A stretch of 64,000 nt of DNA from Aphrophora alni (lineage: Eukaryota; Arthropoda; Insecta; Hemiptera; Aphrophoridae): NCBI GenBank assembly GCA_963513935.1, contig OY740765.1, positions 73,763,718 to 73,827,717 on the forward strand, read 5' to 3'. Positions 46,690 through 61,600 of the stretch are shown one piece after another. Both the position numbers and the translations under genes were made by a program. The notes beneath the pieces were generated by a model. That model was not told the DNA's origin, made no database searches, and saw only the letters and a list, made by a program, of their open reading frames with translations. Each line of letters starts with the position of its first letter. Position 1 is the stretch's first letter.

Positions 46690-47364
46690 CTGGATTTTGT
46701 CCCACTCATGTCTTTAATTTTGCTTTATGAATGAATATTTATCGTACAGATTTTTTTTCAGTATATTTTCTCGAAAAGGCAAATGAAAGAATTATTAGAT
46801 TGTTACAAGGAAAACCCTCCCTGAATTCTTGTCGTACGTAGTAGGTGATATTTAGTAAGAATCTCGCATTATTGGGAGTAAAGGAGTCCCATTGTCTTGA
46901 GCGTCCGTAAATTTTTAACTTCCTTAAAAAAAGTCTATTTCACTCGGAGTTGTGGAACCTAGACGCTCTGTTTTCATTGTAAAAGTGTGAAGAATGGGAC
47001 CGTAGATTGTGGGTTCTGAACTCCTTGTTTTTATTTGACTAGTTGGCAAATATGAAGCTTAAAATCAGGAATTACACAAATGACAAGTATAGTTTATAAG
47101 TGGATGGTGGTTTAATATGGAATTAGAGCCATCAGGGTAACTAAACTGCCCTAGAAGTAGATGCCAAATACTCACATAGATTTTGACGCAGACATTTTAA
47201 ATGAATTAATTAAACAGCTGATTATTGATTATTGTTTGTTGTCACAATCTCGATTCTGATGTTATGGTGTTTTTGCTTTTTGTGGTTCTGTAATAATAAT
47301 AGTAGCGTTGACAAGACCGTTGTGAAGTACATACAGTACTAATTAATTGTTGATCTGTGTTATA
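46690..47364 (+). other. Upstream region of the BORCS6-like gene
   Basis: No coding motif. It should hold the promoter and 5' untranslated sequence of the gene starting at 47365, but no clear TATA box or initiator could be singled out. Confidence 0.35.
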
Positions 47365-49614
47365 ATGTCGACTACAGATCATAGAAACACTACATTAAAA
47401 TTGCTAAAAGTTGATATTGATTCCAATGATTCTAAAACTGAATTGGAGGCTTTTAGCCCAGTATTAGGAGAAATACCTTCAGGTGTAGATTTTGAGGAAG
47501 AAATAGTAAGATTGATTACATTTACAGTAATTGTTTATTGTACCTGTCCTTGAGATTTAGTTAAGAAATTTCATTTACTACATACCTTAGGTGATAAATA
47601 TCTATTGTACATTATCACAGGATTTTATTATTAAAAATTTTGAAATCTGCTTAATATGGAGAGAAGTTTTCTGACCAATTTAAGTGTGAAATTTCTGCAA
47701 TTCCTCTTTAAAATAGCTTTTTTCCCTCATTATTTCGATACTTATTAAAGAGGATTACCACTTTTTATCTTTCATAATTCAATATTTCTGTCAGAAATCA
47801 GCCATTTAAAATGACTGATTTATGGCATTTTGAGGTTATTTTAACAATGATTTCATCAATTTTAAGTAAAATCTATCAATGTTTTTTTTAAATTTTTTAT
47901 TCCGCTATTCTGTTTTAAGAACTGTCAAAATAGATATCTAACCACACTTTTGACCTACAATTCTTTTACTAGGTCTGGGTTTTAGAGACCTAGTCATCCG
48001 GAATCTTATATCATAGAAGCATAGTAATATAAACATGTAGAAGTTAATGAAGTGTGCATGTGCCCTACGAGTGAATTCAATATGGCTACCCGATTAAATA
48101 CGTTACAAATATGTCAATTTCATACATTGTTAAGTAAATAATGAATTGTGAGAGATACAAAACCCCTAGCTTTGTTAATTAGATTATACTTTATTGAAAA
48201 ACTGCTATTTTGAACCAAAATTTCTGAGGTTTGCACTTAAATCGATCCGTCAATTTCTCTCCATATTTACCAAATCGTTAACTATTTATCTTGTATTCAA
48301 ACAATCAGTTGAGATTTTGTGTCAGAAGACACTTTTCACGTCACAAAATATATTATTTTAGTAGAAATTAAGAAATATAAATTTTTTAAATCGAAACCTA
48401 GTAAAGGATCTATAGGTCTCATATATATATATAGCTATACCTATGTGTATAGGTAAACATTGGTTGTACCTCGTCCTTAGATTTTCTATAAAAAAATCAT
48501 GAAAACATAGAGTGTTTACCTTGTATCAAAGGATCAAATTATTATGTGTTACACCCAATATTTCAAGTCCCAAAATGTATTTTTTCACTGTTAAATAACA
48601 CATAGAAAACAAGGGAATACAGGTTTTAAGTTTTAAAGTCTGAAAATGCATTAGTTAATAAGATAATAGGAATATTAATGTATTGAAATCGACTTCACAA
48701 TTAGTAGCGTCTTAGTTGTGTAAGTTACAAAATGAGTCGTAAATTACATAGGCGAGGTCAAGTACTAATAATTTACTTGTCCTGTTAAAGACGTAAATTA
48801 CATAGGGGAGGTCAAGTCAGGTAGCTATATATATACCTGACTTGAGAACAAGCGATCATAGATTCAGTGACTAGATGAACGTAGTTAACGTTGGCATTCC
48901 TAACCTATGTAGCTGGATTTCATACTTTTATAAATCATATTTTCTATTAAACTAATGGATGGATTTTGAGATTTGAAATGTTTATTGTGACACATAATAT
49001 GATCTGATCATTAGAAAAAATGTAGGATATAAGTTACCTTACCAGACCTTCAGTTCATTTATTAGGTTTGGTTAGGTCAATATATATACACACACAGTGA
49101 CCTGTCAAGACCTAGTTCGCAGTTTTCATCATTATGAACTATGATCTAATACAGCATAGTGATAGTTAACCTGTCAAAAGACATGTAATGCGAATGCGTC
49201 CAATGACATGCTATTATCGGAACCTCACAGGTCAGGAATTTGCCATGACAAATAAAATTTATATTTATAATAATATTTGCATATAATAATGGTAAATATG
49301 TAGAAAGGTTGTCCGCTTGATTTAAGTGCGAAATCTTGGCAATTCCGCTTCAAAATAAGTGTTTTATCCATCAAGTAGATACTGTACTCATTTTCAACAC
49401 AAGTTTTTTGTTATCTCTCACAATTCATTATTTACATAACAATCTTTGAAATTGACAAATTTGTAACATATTCAATCGTATAGCCATATTGAAATCACTC
49501 GCAGGCACACTTCATTCACTTCTATAGGTTGATATTACTACGCTTCTATGATATAAGATTCATGATGACTAGGTCTCTGAAACCCAGACTTAGTAAAATA
49601 ACTATAGGTGAAGT

Positions 49615-49650
<36 letters not shown>

Positions 49651-52600
49651 CCTTCCTTGTAGTTCTTTAATTAGGTGTGGTTAAGTAACCATTTGCACTT
49701 ATTACATGACATCATTGATACTAAATGACATCTAGTTTGACAGTACTTAATAGTTTGACGGTTCTTAAAACAACTATTTGCTAGGAATAAAAAAACCGAT
49801 AGATTTTACTTAAAATTGATGAAATATTTGTCAAAATAATCTCAAAATGTAGTAAAACACATTTTAAATAGCTGTTTTCAGACAGAAATAGGCCCTAATG
49901 AAGTGTAAAAGATAAAAAGTGAAATGCGTCGAAAAGAAGTATCAAAATGATGCATAAAACGTTATTTTGAAGAATAATTGCCGAGATTTTGCACTTCAAT
50001 CGGTCGGACAACCTTTCTACATATTAACCATAATGGTAAATATATTATATGTTTAATAATAAACATCAGGCGGTGACACTTGACAAACATAGTCATATAG
50101 GCTTTCGTTATCAGAGCTGTATTTAACCTAATAACAGCTAGATTCCCTTGATTTAAATGTATTATTTGACAGTGAAGAAATGCATTTTGGGACTTGAAAA
50201 GTGTCTTCCGACAAAAAAATAATTTGATTGTTTGAATACAAGATAAATAGTTAACAATTTCATAATTATTAATAACAAAATCCGATGATAATGTACAATA
50301 GATAATTAAAAAGAAAGTTACAGGGATTTTTTGAGATTTTTTTTTTAGTCTTGTTCTAAATACCTTATTTCTTAATAATAAAATAAGATTTCAAGGCGGA
50401 GCTAACTTTTTCACCGAAAAATCACAATTTCAAAACTACAGAATTCAATGCATTTATAGATCACCGAAGTCAAACAACATTGAGTGCGCGATTAGTACTT
50501 GGATGAGAGACCATTTGGAAACACCCTGTGTTGTCACAATTTTTTTTTTTTTCTTTTTTCAAAATTTCAGTTGGGGTTAGATAACATGGCTAACTGGCCA
50601 GACCTCTCGTTATCGTGCAAATACATTTTTCAGCAAAAATGTTAACTCCACGTTGAAAACTTGTTTTAATATTAAGAAATAAGGTATGATTATATACCTT
50701 AAGGTATGGTAGAATATGATTTTATTTAAATCACCAGTCATGGCTTTTGCTCCGTCACTACAAATAGCGACGCATTTTTGTGCCCAATCGATATTCATAT
50801 CTTGTGTAGCTTCAAGGAACATGTTATGCAAGCACTGGCCTGTAGTATTTTTGTGAAGTGTCTTGCAAAATAGTATTTCTTCCGTTAATATTTCATTGGA
50901 TTCAAAACGCACAAAAGCTACAAACTGCGCACAACCCGCGATATCTGTTGATTCATCAAATTGCAAGGAAATAAAAGAACTTTTCTTCACTTTTTCTATA
51001 ACTTGATCACGAACGTCAGTCGCCATATTGCTTATCCTGCGTTGAATGGTATTGTCAGACAGAGGTATACTTTTTAGCTTTATGACCTCTTCCTTGCCAA
51101 ACATGATCTCTGCTATATCTAAAGCCGCTGGTAAAATCAAATTTTCAGCAATACTGTGAGGTTTTCCTGCTTTAGCCACACGAAAAGCTATTCGATAACT
51201 AGCGAGCAATGCTTTTTCATTTAGGTTGGACATTTGTCCTATAGCAGTTTTTTGATGTTCAAGAGCTTTTAATCTTCGCTCAAAAAATTCCACGGGTTTA
51301 TTCTTTTCATTAGGATGTTTTGTGTTTAGGTGGCGTACCAACTTTGATGGCTTCATGCTTTCTCTTGACAAAATGTCAAAGCAAATTACGCACTGCGGTT
51401 TATTCTCAATCACAGTAAACCCACATTTCAAATAATTGTCGTCATAAAGACGTTTTTTTGGAATTCCACGACTCCCGATAGACGTTGATGGTTCTGATGA
51501 TCTTTTCAGGAATTTATCCATTTTCAATTATAACAACTCAAATAATTACGTAAATAATCATACCGTAAAACGTGCATGTCTTACGCTCACAAATCATTCT
51601 ACAAGTCCACAATTACTCCAACTGCAAAGCACCTTACACAAATTTCGTATAACATCGTAGTTTTACTTTCGAATCGTTTCCACTTATCGCAGTCTTGCTT
51701 CCGATTCCACTTGCTTTGCTGTCTTGCACTCAACTGCCATGGCCGCGGTCGACCACACTATTTATAGGGCAGCGCGTTCTAGCGAGAATAATCTTGAAGC
51801 ATAACGAAACATCTCGAAACTTGTGGATATTTCGCGGACTACCAGCGCCATCTGTTGGTAACACTCGGAACCTGTGCTAGTTCCAAGTGCTACTAACAAA
51901 CAGATGACGCTGAGAGTCTCAATAAACATAACAATATGTTTGTATTTGTTTGTTAGTTATCAATTGTGGGGGTTATCAACTGTAGGTCCACGGCCTGGAG
52001 GACGAGTTCTACGAACTTGGTACCAGATTGCCGAAATTGAAAAAAAGTTATCAATTGGCCACGTATTCAATTTAAAATTATATGTTTTATGTACTTAATT
52101 TAATATTTATATCCGAATCCTAATAATGCAAACACCTAAAAGTTATGTATAGATAGAATAATTGATGAAATATTTTTAATATAAATGAAAAAAGGGTCGG
52201 GGGGGGGGGGGGGGTCGCGAAATATTTTTTGATACTAGGGGGGTCGTGTCATGAAAAAGGTTGAAAAACACTGATTTAGAGTATGAAGTTGGTAAGTGCT
52301 TACATAATTAAATTACTGGTAACACACACAAAAATTAATATTACATACTATTAAATAAAATCTCCTTAAATTTAAGTTTATTTTTAAGTGTTATTAATGG
52401 GTTCGCTATTTTTTTAAGGTTCATGATATGACAGCATCCTATACAGAGATATTATTTAATGCTCAGTCATCAGAACAGAGTGATTCTATTTTTGAAGATA
52501 CAAAAATTGTTTCAAATACTGAAGGTACTAATAATAGATACAGTGATTTGTTTAATGATAGACCAAACAAATTGATGTTAAATTTTGAAGGAACACCTTG

Positions 52601-55600
52601 TGAAATACCAGATGGCTCAAATTCTCTTAAAGGTGTAGGAATTTTTGACCAGTTAAATGGAACAGTTACACAAGAAGGTGAAATGGTATTGTTTGTGGCT
52701 GAAGATTTGGAAAAGAAGATTAAACTTTCAAGTCCTATTAGTAAAAGAGAAGGTAATGTTTTTTGTCAAAATACAGTAACATTATAATAGTTTATGCAAA
52801 TGCACTAGGAAACATTACCTAATATTTACCTAAGTTGTCGTTATTTCATAGATTTTCAACTTATAACTATAAGGATGTTTAATTTTACTTACCACCTTAT
52901 TATATGATACTTAATAATGACACTATATCATTTTCGTTTGTCGTATATAGATGACATATCTTTAGGTCAGTTCGTAAACAACATATAAGAAATTAATAAC
53001 TAAGCAAATAACACTGGGCCTATATTTGCATCAACGTGTTGGATATCAAATGGTAATTACTGGAATTTGAACATTTTCTAAAATGTTTTGGGACAAACTA
53101 TAAATTATAAATGTCTATTTCACTTACTGTTTTTTTTTACTTTTACACTTGTTACTAGAATCTTCTAGAATATGTTTAAATGATGGTTTTTCTATTTGAT
53201 GTTCAGTATTCTTTTACAAATAAAGGCCTTGTGTTTTTGTATATTTTTGGTGTATTTCTATGTTTATATGTGGGTCATTACTGAACACTTTGAGTGCTAA
53301 TCATGTAATTTTACAGAGTTCAGACTTTGTGGTTTAAAAGTAATATTCCATGAAAAAAAACATGATTGCATTGCTTCCATTGTGTTCTATTGTGACCGTT
53401 CCCCATTTCTTTTGACCAGCTGGAAGCTCCGGCTGGCTGGAGACTGTGTACACTCTAGCCGAATCTCGTCAGGATGGGCCAAGGACTCGGGTTAGGTCAC
53501 TAAATAAATGCGCGAAACGCAAGTTAAATTAAATGTTATCCTTTATTTTAGCGCCGAATTAGAAAAATACAGTAATGAACTATAATTTATAAAAAGGACA
53601 TAACGGCTAGATAAAGGCCTTAATAGTGGCCGGAAATCATACCGATTAATTTAGATAGCCTGTGGCCGAAAAATGGACTGACCTTGTCCGTCCTGTAACG
53701 GTCCGCCGTTTAACCTTATTCTCGCGGCTCTCTGAACAGACTCTCTCCGGCTCGCTGGTTCAAGCCCTCCACTCCTCGTCTCTCCTCCCCTTCTACGTGA
53801 TCTTGCACTGCTCAACAAAATCGCGAGTGCCAATTGTTATTTTATTATTTAGGATCCCTTCCCGTTAATCTTAATATTTTTCAAAAAAATTATCATTAGC
53901 TTACAAACTTGTAGCATAAGAAATGTAGAGCAATATAGAATTAGATTAAACAGATTTGTAAGGTAAAATAATTACTTGTGCAATAATTTTATAATGTGGC
54001 AACTATATAAACAATATAGCAGTAAAACTGCTAACAAGAATTGTTTTCTGATGTCTATCTCCAAATCACCTAACTCTTATCAAACTTCATCAATCTAAAA
54101 ATATTTTAAATGTTATACTTTATATTCCTGATTTTATTTACCTTAATTAAACCCGGTATATTTATTTTCAGAAACAGCCTCATTAGAGTCTGCCAGACCT
54201 CTGTGGTTAGGGAGGAAACCCTTTATTAACTAGGTACTTGTGTTTCATTCAAGTTTTCTTGTTTAACTTACACCTTGTATATGTATTTTCAGAATCTACC
54301 ACATTAGAGTCTGCCATACCTCCTTTGTTATATACACATATCTTGTAACTAGATATCTGTAGTTTAATTCAATTATTCTTATTTATCTTACATCCTTTAT
54401 ATTTATTTTCAAAATTAACCATATTAGAGACTACCAGACTTCTATGGTTATACAGGTAATCTCTTGTTGACCATGTGGTTGTATTTCATTTAAATATTCA
54501 TATTTAACTGTTATCCAGTATATTCATTTTTCAGAACTAATCTTTGGTAGAGTGCGTCGGACCATCTTGGTTATACAGGATGACACACCACACAAGCAGC
54601 ATGTATTGTGACTAAACCATTTGAGATAGAACTTTTATTCAAAAACTTTCTAAATTAACTCATGTATGAAGAATCTTTACCAATATTTTTACGAGCTTTT
54701 ATTTACAGGGTGTTTCCGAACTAACATCACTAAGTTCAGATCTTTAAAACTTTAAGTGCAAACATTTATCAAGTGGTACATCATTTTAAAGATCTTAATG
54801 AGAGAAGCATTTTACCATGAATATCTTTCCCCTATCTTTACTGGTTTCAAAATGGCGGCATGAAACATCTTAAATGTAGTGTTGTACATATTCTTATGTA
54901 CTAATAGAACCAATGAACTTTTTCTAAAGTAAAAGTTGATCATGATTTTTTTTTCCATTTATTTACAATTGTAATGTGAACAATTAACCCTTAGCACGTG
55001 TATGACGGGATTTCATGTAACCCTCAACTTGACTGGTAACGTGTATGACGGGATATCTCGATTCAACACTATTTGACTTCTGCAGGTATTTTTAATTTGT
55101 TTAAAGTCCAATAGAGTGCAGTACAATTGATTCGGTGCAGTTACAATGATAGTGTACATTAATTTATGTAGTTTTGGTAAATGCGTTTCCATGGTGAGGG
55201 AAGGTTTGTTCAGTTCATTTCTTTGATACTTTCCACATTGTGTCGACTCCTATATTTATTTGTAGTTCTTTTATGTACATAATTTTATAAGAAGTGTTTA
55301 ATATATTAGTTGTTACCCGCGGCTTCACACCCAAATATTTGAGATTCAACATTCATTGTTAAATTAGCTAAATAATAGGTATTATGGGAATCGACATTAG
55401 CTCAAGACTATTATTGTTTTTGAGAATCTTTTTTTATATTCATATTTTATACACATCTATATTAAAATGTATAATGATATATCAACACTTTGGCCAAAAT
55501 CAAGTTAATGACACTTTTAAAAATGTTACACATTAGTCTAAGCTAAGCCTAATCTAGCTTTAATTATTAAAGCTGATGGACTTGATCAGCTGTTTTAAGT

Positions 55601-58600
55601 GTGTGTTATTATATTGGTTGCTATGATAACTATATTTGTATGTAAAAATAAAATACAGTTTAAAACACTTTCCTAAATGTTTCACATTGGTCTAGACTAA
55701 GACTAACACACAACTATTATATATAGCTGATAAACCTAACCATTTCTATCAGTAAAATGTTTCACACTGGTCTAGGCTAGGCCTAACCTATCTTTGTGTT
55801 GAAGTATTAGCCCTTAGCACGCGTATGACGGGATTTCATGTAACTCTCAACTTGACTGGTAACGCGTATGACAGGATATCTCGATTCAACACTATTTGAC
55901 TTCTGCAGGTATTTTTAATTCGTTTAAAGGCCAATAGAATGCAGGGAAATGTCCTATTGGTATAACGTGACACTCCCACTACGGTCTTTGTTCTCGATCA
56001 CCTGTCGTTGGTCTTTATTTGGTTGTTATAGCAACCAGGCGTCATTTTATGTTCTGTCCCAGCGTGTATAACGTGATTTCTTGTTCTAGTAAGCTAAGAC
56101 TGTCAGTTGTGAAATGTTTTGTGTTAGCGTTATAACTGCTATAGCTGTTCATTGTTGATTTGTTTAGGCTGTATTATTTATATTTTAGGTTATAGTATAC
56201 ATTTTTATTTTGTGTAAAATGGGCTAGTTATAAAAATGGCAAACCCTGACGACCATGGATTTGATCAATTTATCGATGAAATAATGAATGCAACTTTTTC
56301 AACTACAGTTGGACCTAATAGTGAACTCAATGATGTAGATATGGATGACGTGATTTTACATAATCTTTCCGAAAGTGTGGATGAAAATTACAGTGATGAA
56401 AGTGAAAATGAACAAAGTGTTGATGTGCCTAGTGTAAACACTACCCACAACAAGGCAGCAGGTAAGCATATACCAGAGCCTATTACATCTAAGCAGATAA
56501 GTGATGATGAATGGGTTGATGTAACGAACAATGTTGTTGGTCCCACTCATACTATTCCAATTTATAATATAAACGAGGGACCTATCTTGTGCCTGGTTCA
56601 TTTGATGATTCAACAAGGCCAATAGATTATTTTCTACTTTATTTTAATGATGTAGTACCCTATATATTTGTTAAACTATATATGTAGGGAAACTAATTAT
56701 TTCGCTAACGAAAGAAAATCTGAAGCAAATTCACCAATGGCCAGAATAAAAAAATGGAGCAATCTTTTGGTACCTGACCTGAAAGCCTTCATTGGTACCA
56801 TAATGAACATGGGTCTCACTCCATTGCCAAGTATTGAAACATACTTTTCAACACAATGGACAAAGAGAATACCTTTTTATCGTGATGTATTTTCCAAAGA
56901 CAGTTTTTTGAATATTTTTTGGAATATTCATTTTAACCATGCAGAGTCTCCTGTAGCAAGAAAGAAGGGATATCTAATAATGCCCGTAGTAGATCACATG
57001 AAGAAAATGTGCAAAACGTTTTTCTCTCCAAATAATTTTGTCGCAATAGATGAAAGTACTATTTCTTTTAAGAGCAATGTTAGTTTTAGGATTTACAACC
57101 CTCAAAAACCTGTAAAGTTTGGGATGAAAATATTTGTAGTATCTGATTGTAGTAATGGCTACATTTATTATTTCATTCCTTATTTTGGGAAAGACATATT
57201 GATCCCCTATTCATACTTACTGAAAACTACTCAAATAGTTAAGGTGTTGAGTGAGTCAGTAGTTTTACAAAATGAGTTTTCACCCAAATCAGGACTTCAT
57301 GTGTACACTGACCACTACTACACCAGCCCAGAGCTATCCCTAGAATTACTAAAAAGTAATTGTTTTATTACTGGGACAGTAATGACTACAAGATCAGGAA
57401 TGCCAAAAAGTCTAAAACAAAAATGTAAAAAAATGAAAAAAAGGTGAAGTAAAGTCCTACAGGAAAGGTAATGTTCACGTTTTATGTTGGAAAGACAAAC
57501 GGGTTGTTACAATGTTTAGCACAAAAAGCAAAGGTGACAAGAACACAATGACCGAGGTCCCAAATAAATGGCCAGGTAAGCCACCAATTTCAAAACCTGA
57601 AGTTGTTCTTGATTATACAAAACATATGGGAGCAGTTGACAGGTCAGATCACTTCATTTCCTCATATCAATTTATAAGGGGAACCAAAAAATGGTACCGT
57701 AAAATGTTCTTTTGGCTTATGGAAGTCGCAATAGTCAACTCATACATATTATACAAAACTCTACAAATTCAGTATCACAAGAAACCCATTACCCATGAGG
57801 AATTTAGTCCATTGTTTCAAGGAACTGATAATGTAGTTCTGATAAAAGTTTCTTTTTAAATTCTTTATTTCCAAATAGCAAGGTTTTAAAGTGTTTTATA
57901 AATTAAATATATTGTACCATTCGTAGGGGAAAATTTTAGTCGAGAAACGAAGGACCGCTTTGGAACCAAAGGAATGGTCATGCCAAGTGGAGAAATTTAG
58001 TTATTTAGTTCGCTTGGTGACTTTGGCCTCTTTTAAATCTAGCAGTATCTGAGATCTGTTAACCATTTACAGAAAAAACAAATTAACACATAACATTAGT
58101 TTCCTCTTTTAAAATAAAAAGAACAATTTGTAATGAAACAATTGATTATTTATGCATACTTATATATATACATATATCCATACATGTGTAAAGTTGATAT
58201 GCCCTTAAAACAAAAATTTACATAACGTTAAACAAGTCCCCCCCATATGTTTTAAATTACAAACATATTTTGGTGAACAAAGATAATGGTAACAATTTGT
58301 TAATAGTACTTAAGTTACAAAAAATGATTCTAAGACTAACTTATTAGAAAATTTAAAAAAAATTAATTAATTACATGTATATTCTCTGAGTTGGCCAACT
58401 ATAAAAAAAGGTTTATTATATTTTTTAAACAATCTGAGCTCCGCAATAGATAAGAGGGCCACCAAGCTGATGCCCAGGTGGTCAGGGCCCTTTCGCATCA
58501 TCGATTTTCTAACCCCAGTCACAGTTGCCCTATCTTTTCAGCATTCCCGAAACTTCGTCAAAAAGGCCCATGTTGAACAACTGAATCCTCACCTAATACC

Positions 58601-61600
58601 TACAGACCCCATTAGTCACTTTTGAAATCGCTACCCCGTTTCAGCTAACTGCGCTAAGTGCGTTTACCCCACCTGAACCTCTTATAGGTATTAAATTGTG
58701 TTTTTGTTGCTGTGTAATGTTTTACACATCATCACTTGATAAACAAGTGTACCCGGACTCGACGTTAAACCAGGAGATTGGCCATCTCAAAGGTTATTAT
58801 GTATCCTTGTCATGACATAAATTCCCGGCGCCGGAATCCTTTATATATATTATGTCGTTAGTCATGACATGTCATGCATCATTTAGTCTATCTCGCAAGC
58901 CCTGAAGACTGATCACCTTCCGATCCTAGAGATAAGACAACTAATAAGTTTGCTTTCGAGCACCTTATTCTACTTTAAGGACACAGCGAGTCCACTTATA
59001 TTTAAGTATTTTTGTTCTTGTTTTTGAGTGTTGTATATTTCGGTGGAGGTATATTGACCAGTTGGTTACTTAGAGTTAGTTGTAAGTTTTTCATATGTGT
59101 TCCTGTGTTTTGTCTCCCTTTATGTAGTCAAGCAAATTTCTTTCGGTTGATTTGGTTTGGTTGCGCCAACAAATTTTTTTTCTTTCCGACGCTGTCGTTT
59201 CGGGGGGGGAGAGCTATTACGTTCATGCAGATACAACGTTCTGCATTTACCGTCTGTCCCTCTTCACGTGGTTGCCCTTTTCTCCGCTGGGCGGCGACTC
59301 CGTACAGTATCTACAGTTAGTATGTAAAAGCCGTGTCTGCCAACTGATCAGCTGTTCTTATCTCGTCCGTTATTTTAGCTTCGTTTTTGTTTTTTCTAGA
59401 AAGGTCGGCCATTAGCCTGCTACAAACTAATCTGTTAAGACTAGCTTGTAAGATCACCGCGAAGTATTAGCTATGTCGTGACTTTTTCTTAATTAATTTA
59501 GTCGCAAGTCTTACAACTGTGCGTGGCTAATTAACATGCCTTTGTTATAAGTCCTTTCTTCTGAATACCAGAATATGTGGAGCAATATTGCCGAGTTAAA
59601 ATGTTTTAGCTTTTCATTTTGGCTATGACATGTACTCTTTGTAAGTTTTATAAAGTTAGAATTGCATTTTATTTTGTAAATAATATTTCAAGCTCATAGA
59701 GTTTAATTCAAAATCTATGTAATTCAATTTTCTACAGCCTAAATTTTTAACTTTTACAGCCTAAAATATTAAATCTTATGCATTTACCACACCCTAGCCT
59801 ATTTTATCAAGGCCTAGCCTAAACAGTTATTTTCTGTACAAATTTAAAGCAGTGTAACCTAGAATATTTATGACTTTTAAAGAACTATATCCAATATTGA
59901 TATCTCTGATATATTTTGGGTTACAAGCTAAGAACATTTTTAAGTTTACCATGTGCTCTGCTGACATGTAGAAACATTTAAAAGTAACATGACAAGTCAA
60001 CCTTGGTTAAGTCCTGTAGTAACAATTACCAGCTTTTTTTCAAAGTGCCTACTTGTCACCTTGTATTAAAAATATTATAAAGGCAAACTTTTAAAACTAA
60101 CTGCTTTACTATGCTTTGTCTTAAAGCCTACTTGCATTCTAAAAAGTTGTTATTTTGTTTAATGCAGTTTTCACTGGTGCAAGTACTAGACATAAATGCA
60201 ACAACTACTTATGTTCTGCTGTTAAAGCCAACCATCAACATGCAGCTTTACTAAATACTTTTCTGCGACAGTGCTCTTATTTATGTAGCTATGAACCAAA
60301 AATTTATAAATTTCTTAAAAAAAAAATCTGCAGTGGACTTTATAAGGAACTTTGAATAGGCTGTGTTCTTGTATTTTTTGGTGATAAAATTAATAATATA
60401 TAAAATATGTCTTTTGTATTTAATAAAATTGGGAGGAGCAGCTATAGCATATTTTGGACCTCAGCCCTAAGGGCTCTATATTAGGAATTTTATATATATT
60501 ATTTTTAAATAGAGAGACGTCTCATAATTCTTTATTTTTATTTATTTAATTATACTTAGCCTTACAGTTGGCCAACGACATAAAAGTTAATTATTAAACA
60601 AATCCATGGTATTACATGTTAATATTTTTTTTGTAATCTTGTTTAATCAATTTTGTATGAATTCTGTAATCATTGCTAAAGGGGAGGGTTTTGATTTTAT
60701 TTTGGGGAGGGATTTTAAATTCAAATTAAATTTATATATGTAAATTTTGTAATCTGATGTTTTCCTTTTGTACTTAAGGGCGTGTAATTAATTTGTCTTT
60801 GCTTATCAATTAAGGGCGTATAAATCTTTTACTTAATTTTGGTTAGTAAACCTAAATTTATATCTAGTTCTTTGGTTTATTGACTTAACCTCTAGGTATC
60901 TTATGAATTGTGAGTGATCGGCTGAAACATTTCTACTTTGGTGATTTTTTTTACTTTAAAGGTAAGTTTTGAACATGACCAATCTATGTGGCCCAGTATA
61001 GCTTCCGTTTCCTTATTTATTCGTTTTGTAAGATTGGTACAATATATATCCATACATCTGTAAAGTTGATACGCCCTTAAAACAAAATAATTACATAATG
61101 TTAAACAAATCCCCCCCCATATGTTTTAAATTACAAAATATTTTGATAAACAAAGATAATGGTAACAAGTTGTTAATAGTACTTAAGTTACAAAAATGAT
61201 TCTAAGATTAAATTATTAGAAAATAAAAAAAAAAATTAATTAATTACATATATATTATCTGAGTTGGCCAACTATAAAAAAAAGGTTTATTATATAAAAA
61301 TTATGTTAGAAAATTTACTAGTAATTGACGTCAATACTTTATAAATTTAGAAAATCAACCCCTTTTTGGTCGTGAGGTCCGAAATTGCTAGCTTGTCCCT
61401 TCCAATAAAAATTTATTTTAGTTTTGCATTTTAAAGGAAAAATATTGTTATTATTGTTTTAAAAAGAAAAAAAAACTTAAAGCATCATCTAAACAAATTT
61501 CACAAGTCCTCAATTAATGAAATACATAAATTCAAGTTCTTTGCTTATTTTTAGTTTTCACTTTTGCATTTTAAACAAAGCTGAAATGTCCTTCGGATGA

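Noticed and set aside
59012..59415. Two overlapping long frames (102 and 87 residues) suggesting a membrane or envelope-like protein
   Set aside because: Their hydrophobic residues come from T-rich DNA, the two frames overlap out of phase, and no family motif is present. No gene is called; the region is more likely noncoding 3' DNA of the Gypsy relic.
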